Of a stretch of DNA of 8,232 nt, positions 1 to 6,100 are shown piece after piece. The stretch comes from an uncultured Thermomonas sp. (GTDB taxonomy: Bacteria > Pseudomonadota > Gammaproteobacteria > Xanthomonadales > Xanthomonadaceae): assembly GCA_946480065.1 (NCBI GenBank), contig CAMLJA010000078.1, forward strand, positions 1-8,232. The letters run 5' to 3'. Positions within the stretch are counted from its first letter, which is position 1. Every line of letters begins with the position of its first letter. The position numbers and the translations under genes were made by a program. The notes below the pieces were generated by a model, which did not search any database, was not told the DNA's origin, and saw only the letters and a list, made by a program, of their open reading frames with translations.

Positions 1-1330
1 TGTAGCCGTCGATGAAGTCGTCGGTGAACACGCCGCCGGCCTTGAGGAACTCGCGGTCGTTGTCCAGCGCCTCCAGCGCCTGGTCCAGGCTGTGGCAGAC
101 GGTGGGGATGCCCTTCTCCTCTTCCGGAGGCAGGTCGTACAGGTCCTTGTCGCTGGGCGCGCCCGGGTCGATCTGGTTCTTGATCCCGTCCAGGCCGGCC
201 ATCATCAGCGCGGCGAAGATCAGGTAGCCGGAGTTCATCGGATCCGGGAAGCGGATCTCGACCCGGCGCGCCTTCGGGTTGGTGACGTACGGGATGCGGC
301 AGCTGGCCGAGCGGTTGCGGGCCGAGTAGGCCAGCATCACCGGCGCCTCGAAGCCCGGCACCAGGCGCTTGTAGCTGTTGGTGGTGGAGTTGGCGAACGC
401 GTTGATCGCGCGGGCGTGCTTGAACACGCCGCCGATGTACCACAGCGCCAGCTGCGACAGGCCGCCGTAGCCGTCGCCCGAGAACAGGTTGGTCCCGCCC
501 TTGGCCAGCGACATGTGCACGTGCATGCCGCTGCCGTTGTCGCCGACGATCGGCTTGGGCATGAAGGTCGCGGTCTTGCCGTTGCGGTGGGCCACGTTCT
601 TGATCACGTACTTGGTGGTCAGCAGCTCGTCGGCCTTCTGCACCAGGGTGTTGAACTTGGTGCCGATCTCGCACTGGCCGGCGTTGGCCACCTCGTGGTG
701 GTGGACCTCCACCTCGATGCCCACCTGCTCCAGGGTCTTGCACATCTCGGCGCGCAGGTCGTGCAGGGTGTCCAGCGGCGCCACCGGGAAGTAGCCGCCC
801 TTCACCATCGGCCGGTAGCCGGTGTTGCCGCCCTCGTACTCGCGCCCGGAATTCCAGTGCGCCTCCTCGGAGTCGACGTGGAAGAAGGTGTGGCCCATCT
901 CGTTGGCGAAGCGGACCGAATCGAAGATGAAGAACTCCGGCTCCGGGCCGAAGAACGCCTGGTCGGCGATGCCGCTGGCCTTGAGGTAGGCCTCGGCGCG
1001 CTTGGCGACGCCGCGCGGGTCGCGCGAGTAGGCCTGCATGGTGGCCGGGTCCAGGATGTCGCAGACCAGCACCAGGGTGGGGTCGGCGGTGAACGGGTCG
1101 ACGAAGGCGGTGCCCGGATCCGGCAGCAGCACCATGTCGGACTCGTTGATGCCCTTCCAGCCCGAGATGGAGCTGCCGTCGAACATCTTGCCGTCCTCGA
1201 ACAGGCTGGCGTCGACGATCGACTTCGGGAAGGTCACGTGGTGCTGCACGCCGCGCATGTCGGCGAAGCGCAGGTCCACGAATTCGATCCTGTGGTCCTT
1301 GATGAGTTTCTCGACGTGTTCGAACGACAT
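1..1330 (-). CDS. glnA: Glutamine synthetase type I (GSI-beta), C-terminal end cut by window edge
   Basis: Makes glutamine from glutamate, ammonia and ATP, the main entry of ammonia into metabolism; the enzyme is a cytoplasmic dodecamer. 443 residues are visible of the usual ~469; the stop lies beyond the left edge. The N-terminus reads [20 protein letters not shown]. Seen in order: the DGSSI loop at 51-55, the metal-ligand segment [10 protein letters not shown] with E130 and E132, the [10 protein letters not shown] segment near 265-274, an arginine-rich active-site segment ending in RIEIRFPDP, and [10 protein letters not shown] with Tyr398. Counting without Met1, that tyrosine is 397, the residue adenylylated by GlnE in E. 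coli, so this copy is probably under GlnE/PII control. The ATG at 1330-1328 has GGAG six bases upstream and fits the family N-terminus. Divergent from uppP; upstream elements indicate sigma-54/NtrC control. The family identification is near certain. Confidence 0.97.
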   Translation of the reverse strand, partial: MSFEHVEKLIKDHRIEFVDLRFADMRGVQHHVTFPKSIVDASLFEDGKMFDGSSISGWKGINESDMVLLPDPGTAFVDPFTADPTLVLVCDILDPATMQAYSRDPRGVAKRAEAYLKASGIADQAFFGPEPEFFIFDSVRFANEMGHTFFHVDSEEAHWNSGREYEGGNTGYRPMVKGGYFPVAPLDTLHDLRAEMCKTLEQVGIEVEVHHHEVANAGQCEIGTKFNTLVQKADELLTTKYVIKNVAHRNGKTATFMPKPIVGDNGSGMHVHMSLAKGGTNLFSGDGYGGLSQLALWYIGGVFKHARAINAFANSTTNSYKRLVPGFEAPVMLAYSARNRSASCRIPYVTNPKARRVEIRFPDPMNSGYLIFAALMMAGLDGIKNQIDPGAPSDKDLYDLPPEEEKGIPTVCHSLDQALEALDNDREFLKAGGVFTDDFIDGY

Positions 1331-1336
1331 GGCAGG

Positions 1337-1340
1337 CTCC
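1337..1340 (-). promoter_or_regulatory. Ribosome binding site of glnA
   Basis: The minus strand reads GGAG followed by CCTGCC and then the ATG at 1330. The six-base spacing is standard, and this site supports the chosen glnA start. Confidence 0.6.
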
Positions 1341-1371
1341 GGAAGGCGGTGAGGGGACGGGGACTCCTGAC

Positions 1372-1387
1372 GCAAGCGGCGTGCCAA
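1372..1387 (-). promoter_or_regulatory. Sigma-54 (RpoN) -24/-12 promoter of glnA
   Basis: The minus strand reads TTGGCACGCCGCTTGC. This matches the RpoN consensus TGGCACG-N4-TTGC at every conserved position, with the required spacing between the GG (-24) and GC (-12) pairs. Transcription would start near 1360, giving a leader of about 30 bases before the glnA ATG. Sigma-54 promoters need an ATP-driven activator; an NtrC-type palindrome lies upstream at 1437-1455. The start point is inferred from the spacing. Confidence 0.85.
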
Positions 1388-1391
1388 TCTC

Positions 1392-1404
1392 CAAGGCATT
1401 GATT
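1392..1404 (-). promoter_or_regulatory. Putative IHF binding site between NtrC site and sigma-54 promoter
   Basis: The minus strand reads AATCAATGCCTTG, a full match to the IHF consensus WATCAA-N4-TTR, with an A-rich run just 5' of it as is common at strong IHF sites. It lies between the enhancer-like palindrome and the -24/-12 element, where a DNA bend would help a bound activator reach RNA polymerase. Its centre is about -38 from the predicted start, closer to the promoter than many known IHF sites, so it could crowd the polymerase. A 13-base degenerate match can arise by chance, though less easily in such GC-rich DNA. Confidence 0.5.
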
Positions 1405-1436
1405 TTTCAGGAAGGTAATCAAAAGAGATGCGGAAC

Positions 1437-1455
1437 TTGCACTTTCTTAGTGCAA
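1437..1455. promoter_or_regulatory. NtrC-type enhancer palindrome
   Basis: TTGCACTTTCTTAGTGCAA is a perfect inverted repeat with 6-base arms and a 7-base centre. GCAC-N7-GTGC has the same spacing as the NtrC sites at E. coli glnA. Its centre is about 86 bases upstream of the predicted sigma-54 start, within the normal enhancer range. Only one clear site is seen, whereas E. coli glnA has a tandem strong pair. The site also sits about 75 bases upstream of the uppP start codon, so it could affect that gene, though nothing else suggests this. Confidence 0.75.
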
Positions 1456-1478
1456 ATTCGGCGCGTATTTCTCCAGAT

Positions 1479-1490
1479 TGGTGAGCACCA
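1479..1490. repeat. Short inverted repeat upstream of uppP (TGGTG-AG-CACCA)
   Basis: Five-base arms flank two bases, ending 38 bases before the uppP ATG. The arms face the opposite way to NtrC half-sites. It could be a small operator, or chance; no known regulator is recognised. Confidence 0.2.
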
Positions 1491-1528
1491 CTCGGGTATC
1501 CTGCGGCGTCGCTTTCCCGCCCCCGCCC

Positions 1529-2383
1529 ATGAACGACCTGCTCGCCGCGCTGCTGCTCGGCATCATCGAAGGCATCACCGAATTCCTGCCGGTCTCCAGC
1601 ACCGGCCACCTGCTGATCGCCGAGCACTGGCTGGGCCATCGCAGCGACCTGTTCAACGTCGCGATCCAGGCCGGGGCGATCCTGGCGGTGGTGGCGATCT
1701 ATCGCCAGCGGCTGTGGGACCTCGCGCTGGCGTTCGTCGGCCGCGCCGCGCCGGCCGAGCACGACCCGGCCGGACTGGCGCTGGACGCCGCCGGCGCGCG
1801 CGGCTACGCGCTCAAGCTGCTGGCGGCGTTCCTGGTGACCGCGGTCGGCGGCCTGCTGCTGAAGCGGATGGGCTGGCAGCTACCCAGCGACGTCAGGCCG
1901 ATCGGCTGGGCGCTGGTGCTGGGCGCGCTGTGGATGGTGGTGGCCGAGCAGCTGGCGGCGCGCCGCGCCGCGCGCGACGGCGAGCGCACCGCGGTGGCCT
2001 GGGGCACCGCGCTCCTGGTGGGCCTGGCCCAGGTCGCGGCCGGGGTGTTCCCGGGCACCTCGCGCAGCGCCGCCACCATCTTCGTGGCGCTGCTGGCCGG
2101 CACCACCAGCCGCGCCGCCGCCACCGAGTTCGCGTTCCTGGTCGGCATTCCCACCATGTTCGCCGCCACCGGCTACGAACTGCTGGAGATGCTGCGCGAC
2201 GGCGGCCTGGGCAACGAGGACTGGACCGCACTGGCGGTGGCGTTCGTCGCCTCCGCCGCCACCGCCTTCGTCTCGGTGAAGTGGCTGCTGCGCTACATCC
2301 AGGCGCACCGGTTCACCGCGTTCGCGGCGTACCGGCTGGTCCTGGGCGTGGCCCTGCTGTGGTGGCTGCCCGCCAGCGCGTGA
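1529..2383 (+). CDS. uppP: Undecaprenyl-diphosphate phosphatase UppP (BacA family)
   Basis: Integral membrane phosphatase that turns undecaprenyl diphosphate into undecaprenyl phosphate, recycling the lipid carrier for peptidoglycan and surface polysaccharides; extra copies give bacitracin resistance. 284 residues, against 273 in E. coli. The N-terminal signature [14 protein letters not shown] (14-27) holds E14 and E18, matching catalytic-site E17 and E21 of E. coli BacA. The second signature PGTSRS-AAT (175-183) includes R179. Hydrophobic segments lie around 43-57, 96-113, 125-140, 158-173, 183-191, 202-215, 233-250 and 264-281. The ATG at 1529 is chosen because [19 protein letters not shown] aligns with family N-termini; a TTG at 1478 would add 17 unrelated residues. 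No Shine-Dalgarno motif precedes the ATG, as the 20 upstream bases are pyrimidine-rich. Divergent from glnA, convergent with the PEBP gene. Confidence 0.95.
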   Translation: MNDLLAALLLGIIEGITEFLPVSSTGHLLIAEHWLGHRSDLFNVAIQAGAILAVVAIYRQRLWDLALAFVGRAAPAEHDPAGLALDAAGARGYALKLLAAFLVTAVGGLLLKRMGWQLPSDVRPIGWALVLGALWMVVAEQLAARRAARDGERTAVAWGTALLVGLAQVAAGVFPGTSRSAATIFVALLAGTTSRAAATEFAFLVGIPTMFAATGYELLEMLRDGGLGNEDWTALAVAFVASAATAFVSVKWLLRYIQAHRFTAFAAYRLVLGVALLWWLPASA

Positions 2384-2401
2384 GCCTCAGCGGTTGAGGC
2401 T
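2383..2401. terminator. Hairpin at the uppP / PEBP convergent junction
   Basis: AGCCTCA-GCGGT-TGAGGCT forms a perfect 7-base-pair stem with a 5-base loop. It starts at the last base of the uppP stop codon and covers the PEBP stop. Its position between convergent genes suggests a shared bidirectional terminator. There is no T-run on either side, so intrinsic termination would be weak or need help. Confidence 0.4.
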
Positions 2402-2986
2402 GTAGGTGCCGTACAGCGCGGCCTCGGCCAGCACGTGGCCCTGCATCGCGCGCAGCGCGTCGCCGGCGGTGAAGCCCTCGGCCAGGCCCAGCGACGGCGC
2501 GTCCAGCGCGAACAGGCGGAAGAAATAGCGGTGCTCGCGCAGGTCGTGCGCCGGCGGGTACGGCCCGTCGTAGCCGAAGTAGCGGCCGCCCATCGCCGGA
2601 TCGCCGGCGAACCAGCCGGTGTAGTCGTTCAGGCCGCGCACGCCGCCGGCGTCGCGCCCCGCCGGCTTGCCGCCTTTCGCGATGCCGTCGCTGCAGCTGC
2701 CGGCGGCGATCGCGCGGACGTCCGCCGGGATGTCGGCCACCGCCCAGTGGACGAAGTCGCCGCGCGGGTGCTCGACCGGGATCGGGGTGCCGGCGTCGGC
2801 CACCAGCGCCGGGTCGGTGGGCACGTCGCTGTCGATGCACAGCAGCACGAACGACCGGGTGCCCGCGGGCACGTCGCCCCAGGCCAGGTGCGGGTTGCGG
2901 TTGCCGCCGAAGCCGCCCGGCGCGCCCATGGCGAAGTCGGCGGGGATCGGCTGGCGGTGCTCGAAGCTGTCGCTGTGGATGTGCAT
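2387..2986 (-). CDS. PEBP-family protein (YbhB/YbcL, Raf kinase inhibitor-like)
   Basis: Phosphatidylethanolamine-binding-protein fold, a small anion or ligand-binding beta fold whose bacterial role is mostly unknown. 199 residues with no signal peptide or membrane segment, so probably cytoplasmic. Family marks seen: the conserved region 1 variant IDSDVP (51-56) followed by FVHWAVADIP (78-87), and the region 2 stretch GPYPP...HRYFFRLFALD (141-162). It is longer than E. coli YbhB (158 residues); the extra length lies in loops around 57-77 and 97-138, where a Gly-rich NDYTGW segment occurs. The ATG at 2986 is chosen because GGAGG precedes it by seven bases and the protein then starts at the family N-terminus. 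An upstream in-frame start at 3142 would run back into the YheT-family gene. The ligand cannot be told from sequence. Confidence 0.88.
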   Translation of the reverse strand: MHIHSDSFEHRQPIPADFAMGAPGGFGGNRNPHLAWGDVPAGTRSFVLLCIDSDVPTDPALVADAGTPIPVEHPRGDFVHWAVADIPADVRAIAAGSCSDGIAKGGKPAGRDAGGVRGLNDYTGWFAGDPAMGGRYFGYDGPYPPAHDLREHRYFFRLFALDAPSLGLAEGFTAGDALRAMQGHVLAEAALYGTYSLNR

Positions 2987-3012
2987 GGCGGGCCTCCGCG
3001 GGGATGCAGCCG

Positions 3013-3018
3013 ATTCTA
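3013..3018 (-). promoter_or_regulatory. Possible -10 element of the PEBP gene
   Basis: The minus strand reads TAGAAT in the 70-base gap upstream of the PEBP gene, placed to give a leader of about 20 bases. No good -35 is seen 17 bases further upstream (CATCCA), so this rests on one hexamer and its position. Confidence 0.3.
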
Positions 3019-3056
3019 CGCAGCGGCCGCGGCGATGGATGTGCGCCGATGGAACG

Positions 3057-4043
3057 CTACGCGTCGCCCAGCAGCATCCGCGCCACCCAGCGTTCGGCGT
3101 AGCCGTCCAGCGCGGCGCGGTCGATGAAGCCGCAGTGGCCACCGTGCGCGGCGATCTCCAGCCGCACCCGCGGGGCGTCGGCCAGCTGGCGGAATTCCTC
3201 CAGCGGGATCACCGGGTCATCGGCGGCCATCAGGATCTCGGCCGGCACCTCCAGCGCGTGCAGGCGGCCGCCGGCCACGCTGTAGCCATCGAAGTAGTCG
3301 TCGATGGTGGCGAAGTCGGTGTGGCGCAGCACCATCCATTCGGTCAGCGCGCGCATCCGCAGGCGCAGCACCTCGTCGCCGAAGCCGTGGGTCGCCGGGA
3401 ACAGCGCGCGCTTGCGCGCCAGCGAGCCGCGCCACTTGCGCTCGAAGTAGCGGATGTACAGCGGCAGCCCGCGCTCCATCCGGTCCATGGTGCGGGCCGG
3501 GTCCAGCACCGGGCAGATCGCCGCCACCCGCCGCAGCGGCAGGCCCGCGGCCGGCGCGCGCAGCGCCAGCCGCAGCGCGAAGTTGCCGCCCAGCGAATAG
3601 CCGGCGGCGAACAGCGCCGGCGCCGGCCAGCGCTCGGCGACCCGGCAGGCCGCCTCCACCACCTCGTCGAGGCGGTTGGAGTGGAACAGGCCCTCGTTGA
3701 GGTGGTGGGAATCGCCGTGGTCGCGGAAGTTCAGCCGGAACACCGCGCAGCCCCGGTCCAGCAGCCGGGCCGCGGTCAGCCGCATGTAGTTGGAATCCAC
3801 GCTGCCCTCCCAGCCGTGCAGCAGCAGCGCCAGCGCGCGCGGCTCGCCGGCGCGCGGGGCGCTGTGCACGCCCTGCAGGCGCACGCCGTCGCCGACCTCC
3901 AGCACCACCGCCTGGTGGCGGGCGCCGGCCTGGCGCAGCCGCCGGCGCGCCTGCAGCGCGCGCAGCGGGCTGGACGAGAGCACCGACTGCACGTGCGGGC
4001 TGCGCAGCAGGCGCGGCGGCCGGAACGGCGACTCCACGATCAC
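3057..4043 (-). CDS. YheT-family alpha/beta hydrolase (COG0429)
   Basis: Predicted serine hydrolase of the YheT / Emb8 / ABHD1-3 group, whose substrates in bacteria are not settled; eukaryotic relatives act on lipids. 328 residues, against 340 in E. coli YheT. The N-terminal RPP-LLRSPHVQSVL segment (8-22) is typical of the group. Then come the oxyanion-side LHGWEGS (75-81), the nucleophile elbow GYSLGG (148-153) with Ser150, the acid in AADDP (273-277), probably Asp276, and HGGHCGF (300-306) with catalytic His303. No signal peptide is seen. The start codon is GTG at 4043, with another GTG two codons later; the ribosome site is poor (only a distant G-rich run). It begins 36 bases after the acyltransferase stop, suggesting cotranscription and a possible link to acyl or lipid turnover (inferred). 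Confidence 0.9.
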   Translation of the reverse strand: MIVESPFRPPRLLRSPHVQSVLSSSPLRALQARRRLRQAGARHQAVVLEVGDGVRLQGVHSAPRAGEPRALALLLHGWEGSVDSNYMRLTAARLLDRGCAVFRLNFRDHGDSHHLNEGLFHSNRLDEVVEAACRVAERWPAPALFAAGYSLGGNFALRLALRAPAAGLPLRRVAAICPVLDPARTMDRMERGLPLYIRYFERKWRGSLARKRALFPATHGFGDEVLRLRMRALTEWMVLRHTDFATIDDYFDGYSVAGGRLHALEVPAEILMAADDPVIPLEEFRQLADAPRVRLEIAAHGGHCGFIDRAALDGYAERWVARMLLGDA

Positions 4044-4079
4044 GCGCGGACGCGCCCCGCCGCCCGTGCGACCCGCGCG

Positions 4080-4865
4080 CTAGCCATCGGCGACCCCCGC
4101 CATCGCCGCCGCGACCTGCGCACGCGCGGACTGGGCGATGCCGCGCCGCCCGGCGTGCTCGGTGTGCAGGATCGGCTCGAGGAAGCACACCCGCGCCGGC
4201 CGCGGCGGTTCGCCCAGCAGCCGCAGGAAGTTGCCGAGGAAGCTCTCGCCGCGCGCGAAGGCCACGATCGCCTGCGCCTCGCAGCGCTCGCCGTAGCAGA
4301 GCGCCACCGGCTGCACCGGGGCGTCGGCCTCGACCGCCGCGGTGAAGATGCGGGCATGGAACGCGCCCAGCGCGCTGCCGTCGCGGGTGCCGCCCTCGGG
4401 GAAGGCCGCCACCGCGTGGCCACTGCGCAGGCGGCGGGTCATCTCCTCCATCACCCCGACCAGCGAATCGGCGTTGCCGCGCTCGAGGAACACGGTCTCG
4501 GCGTGGGTGGTCAGCCAGCCCACCACCGGCCAGCCGCGGATCTCCGACTTGGCGATGAAGCCCATCATGTGCTGCGAGTGCAGCGCCACGATGTCGACCC
4601 AGCTGACGTGGTTGGCCACGAACATGGTCCCGCCCGGCAGCGGCGCGCCCACCCGTTCCACCCGCAGGCCGAACACGCGCAGCAGGCCGCGCGCCCACCA
4701 GCGCAGCGCCGCGTGCCCGACCTTGCGCCCGCCCACCTCATCCACGGCGAGCAGGACCAGGATCGCCGGCAGGTGCACCAGCAGGTGCCAGGCCAGCAGC
4801 GGCAGGCGATAGGCATAGCGCAGCCCGCGCAGGGCGGGCGCGGCGGCGGGGGGCGTCGCGCTCAT
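4080..4865 (-). CDS. PlsC-type lysophospholipid (1-acylglycerol-3-phosphate) acyltransferase
   Basis: Family that moves an acyl group onto lysophosphatidic acid or another lysolipid at the inner membrane, forming phosphatidic acid in phospholipid synthesis. 261 residues. A hydrophobic stretch at about 21-41 is a likely membrane anchor. Acyltransferase motif I is NHVSWVD (85-91), with the His86 / Asp91 catalytic pair in HX4D. Motif III is FPEGGTR (155-161). A segment around 118-130 resembles motif II, and PVALCY (186-191) resembles motif IV. The ATG at 4865 is preferred over the GTG at 4874 because AGGTG lies six bases upstream. Genomes often carry several such paralogues, so this could be housekeeping PlsC, a lyso-ornithine-lipid acyltransferase or a remodelling enzyme. 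It lies between the thioesterase and YheT-family genes on the same strand. Confidence 0.92.
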   Translation of the reverse strand: MSATPPAAAPALRGLRYAYRLPLLAWHLLVHLPAILVLLAVDEVGGRKVGHAALRWWARGLLRVFGLRVERVGAPLPGGTMFVANHVSWVDIVALHSQHMMGFIAKSEIRGWPVVGWLTTHAETVFLERGNADSLVGVMEEMTRRLRSGHAVAAFPEGGTRDGSALGAFHARIFTAAVEADAPVQPVALCYGERCEAQAIVAFARGESFLGNFLRLLGEPPRPARVCFLEPILHTEHAGRRGIAQSARAQVAAAMAGVADG

Positions 4866-4920
4866 CGGGGGCACCTTAGCGGAAGCGCGCGGCGGCGGTC
4901 AGCCCCGCGGGCGGGCGCGG

Positions 4921-5370
4921 TCACGCATCGCCGGCGCCGGGCGGCCGCGGCAGCACCGCCAGGGTGATCCGGCTGATGCAGACGAGGCGGCCATCGGCGT
5001 CCTCGATCCGGATCTCCCAGACCTGGGTGCTGCGGCCGATGTGCAGCGGCCGCGCGGTGCCGGTCACCACCCCGTCGCGGACCGCGCGCAGGTGGTTGGC
5101 GTTGATCTCCAGCCCCACCACCGCCTCGCCGCCGGCCACCAGCATGCCGGCGCTGCTGCCCAGGGTCTCCGCCAGCGCCACCGAGGCGCCGCCGTGGAGC
5201 AGGCCGTAGGGCTGGTGGGTGCGCGCGTCGACCGGCATGGTCGCGCGCAGGTAGCCCTCGCCCAGCTCGGTGAAGACGATGCCCAGCGCCTGCATCAGGG
5301 TGCCCGCGGAGCGGGCGTTCAGCGCCTCCAGCGTGGCGCCGGCCGGCCAGGCGAAGGCGGGCGCGGCCAA
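4921..5370 (-). CDS. YdiI/MenI-like hotdog acyl-CoA thioesterase
   Basis: Single hotdog-fold thioesterase (PaaI/YdiI type) that hydrolyses acyl- or aroyl-CoA. 149 residues. It closely follows E. coli YdiI (MenI): TLEALNA near the start, ATMPVDART (43-51), QPYGLLHGGASV (53-64), LEINANH (87-93) and QVWEI (116-120). Q53, H59 and the general base E68 match YdiI Q48, H54 and E63 at a constant offset of five (the YdiI sequence is from memory). In E. coli this enzyme serves menaquinone synthesis; if the organism is a ubiquinone-only xanthomonad the substrate here must differ, for example a phenylacetyl- or other acyl-CoA. The only start I find is TTG at 5370, four bases after the upstream stop, suggesting translational coupling to the DUF1232 gene. 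Confidence 0.88.
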   Translation of the reverse strand: MAAPAFAWPAGATLEALNARSAGTLMQALGIVFTELGEGYLRATMPVDARTHQPYGLLHGGASVALAETLGSSAGMLVAGGEAVVGLEINANHLRAVRDGVVTGTARPLHIGRSTQVWEIRIEDADGRLVCISRITLAVLPRPPGAGDA

Positions 5371-5374
5371 GGCC

Positions 5375-5989
5375 TCAGCCGAACTTGAACACGCCCGGGC
5401 GCCAGCCGCGGACGTAGGACGCGCGGCTGTGCGCGTAGCCGCTGCTGCCGCCGTAGCCGCTGCCGAAATCGCGCTCGCGGCGCTGGTGCATGCGGTCCAG
5501 CAGCTCCTCGCGGCGGCCGTCCAGCCAGTCGGTGCGGCCCAGCGTGGCCGGATCCGCCCCGCGGCGCTTGGCCTCGTGCTCGCGGTAGTCGCAGAAATCG
5601 TCGTAGGCGTCCAGCTCGTGCTTGAGCTCGCGCACCGACAGCTCGATCATCACCGCGTCGTCCAGGAAGCCCAGCACCTCGACGTTGTCCGGGATCACGT
5701 CCTGCGGGTCGCAGAAGTAGACCAGCGCCGAGAGCACGCGCTGGCGGTCGGCCTCGGGTAGCGCCCAGCCCTCGTCGCGCACCATCGCGATCATGTCGTC
5801 CAGGCGCAGCAACCGCTCCTTGATGAAGTCGGGGATGTGGATCTTCTGCGCGTCCGCCAGCATGCGCACCGCGCAATCCACGATCTCCTGGTCGCTCTTG
5901 CCCTCGGCCGCCTTGCGGGACCGCTCCATGGCCGCCTGGAAATGCGAGAGGTCGCGGTCGTTGAGCTCGAAGTTCAGGGTGATCGACAT
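5375..5989 (-). CDS. DUF1232 (YkvA-like) domain protein
   Basis: 204 residues, function unknown. The DUF1232 core is clear at about 85-118: VLSALVYFCDPQDVIPDN followed by VEVLGFLDDAVMIEL, including the family's P-D-IPD and GFLDDA marks. The core is moderately hydrophobic and short, and members are thought to be membrane-associated. Here it is preceded by about 80 acidic, helical residues and followed by a charged region (120-175), then a Gly/Ser/Tyr/Arg-rich tail (176-204) that looks disordered. The ATG at 5989 has AGGA seven bases upstream. It follows the phospholipase D gene after 111 bases and is followed by the thioesterase after four. The context suggests a membrane or lipid link, but no reaction can be assigned. 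Confidence 0.85.
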   Translation of the reverse strand: MSITLNFELNDRDLSHFQAAMERSRKAAEGKSDQEIVDCAVRMLADAQKIHIPDFIKERLLRLDDMIAMVRDEGWALPEADRQRVLSALVYFCDPQDVIPDNVEVLGFLDDAVMIELSVRELKHELDAYDDFCDYREHEAKRRGADPATLGRTDWLDGRREELLDRMHQRRERDFGSGYGGSSGYAHSRASYVRGWRPGVFKFG

Positions 5990-6021
5990 GGCGGCGTCCT
6001 GGCACGCTTGGGAAGACCGGC

Positions 6022-6050
6022 AGCCTAGGCCGCATGCCGCGGCGCGTCAA
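6022..6050 (-). promoter_or_regulatory. Possible sigma-70 promoter of the DUF1232-thioesterase-acyltransferase-hydrolase genes
   Basis: The minus strand has TTGACG (6045-6050), a 17-base spacer, and TAGGCT (6022-6027). The -35 is 5/6 to consensus and the spacing is ideal, but the -10 keeps only three of six bases, including the first TA and last T. The start would be near 6015, with a 26-base leader to the ATG at 5989. Confidence 0.4.
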
Positions 6051-6061
6051 TCGCACGCAAG

Positions 6062-6100
6062 CGGCGCGCGCGACCGGCCAGCCGGGCCGCGCGGCGCCGG
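6062..6100 (-). terminator. GC-rich imperfect hairpin after the phospholipase D gene
   Basis: Two arms of about 17-19 bases, with the perfect core CCGGC-CA-GCCGG (6074-6085) and one mismatch plus two bulges outside it, directly follow the TAG at 6101-6103. No T-run follows on the minus strand. It may attenuate or end the upstream transcript, or simply reflect extreme GC content. Confidence 0.3.

Noticed and set aside
92..1402. 436-residue plus-strand open frame opposite glnA
   Set aside because: It is antisense to a clear glutamine synthetase. It is rich in Val, Ala, His, Gly and Arg with no recognisable domain, as expected of the strand opposite a high-GC gene.
1437..1470. TTGCAC as a sigma-70 -35 box for uppP
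   Set aside because: The nearest -10-like sequence (GTATTT) lies 22 bases downstream, too far; the hexamer is better explained as an arm of the NtrC palindrome.
1478..1528. TTG start giving uppP 17 extra residues
   Set aside because: The added residues do not match UppP N-termini and there is no ribosome site; the ATG at 1529 starts the conserved MNDLL sequence.
1381..2397. 338-residue plus-strand open frame over uppP
   Set aside because: It is a different frame of uppP after the first part. The frame at 1529-2383 carries both UppP signatures and membrane segments.
2987..3142. N-terminal extension of the PEBP gene
   Set aside because: It would overlap the YheT-family gene, adds Arg/Cys-rich sequence without homology, and ignores the good GGAGG site before the ATG at 2986.
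3217..4698. 493-residue minus-strand open frame
   Set aside because: It is an out-of-frame reading of the acyltransferase and hydrolase genes, dominated by Arg, Ala, Gly and Pro.
2667..4967. 766-residue plus-strand open frame
   Set aside because: It is antisense to the PEBP, YheT-family and acyltransferase genes, all of which have intact family motifs. It is very rich in His, Gln, Arg and Ala, with no domain.
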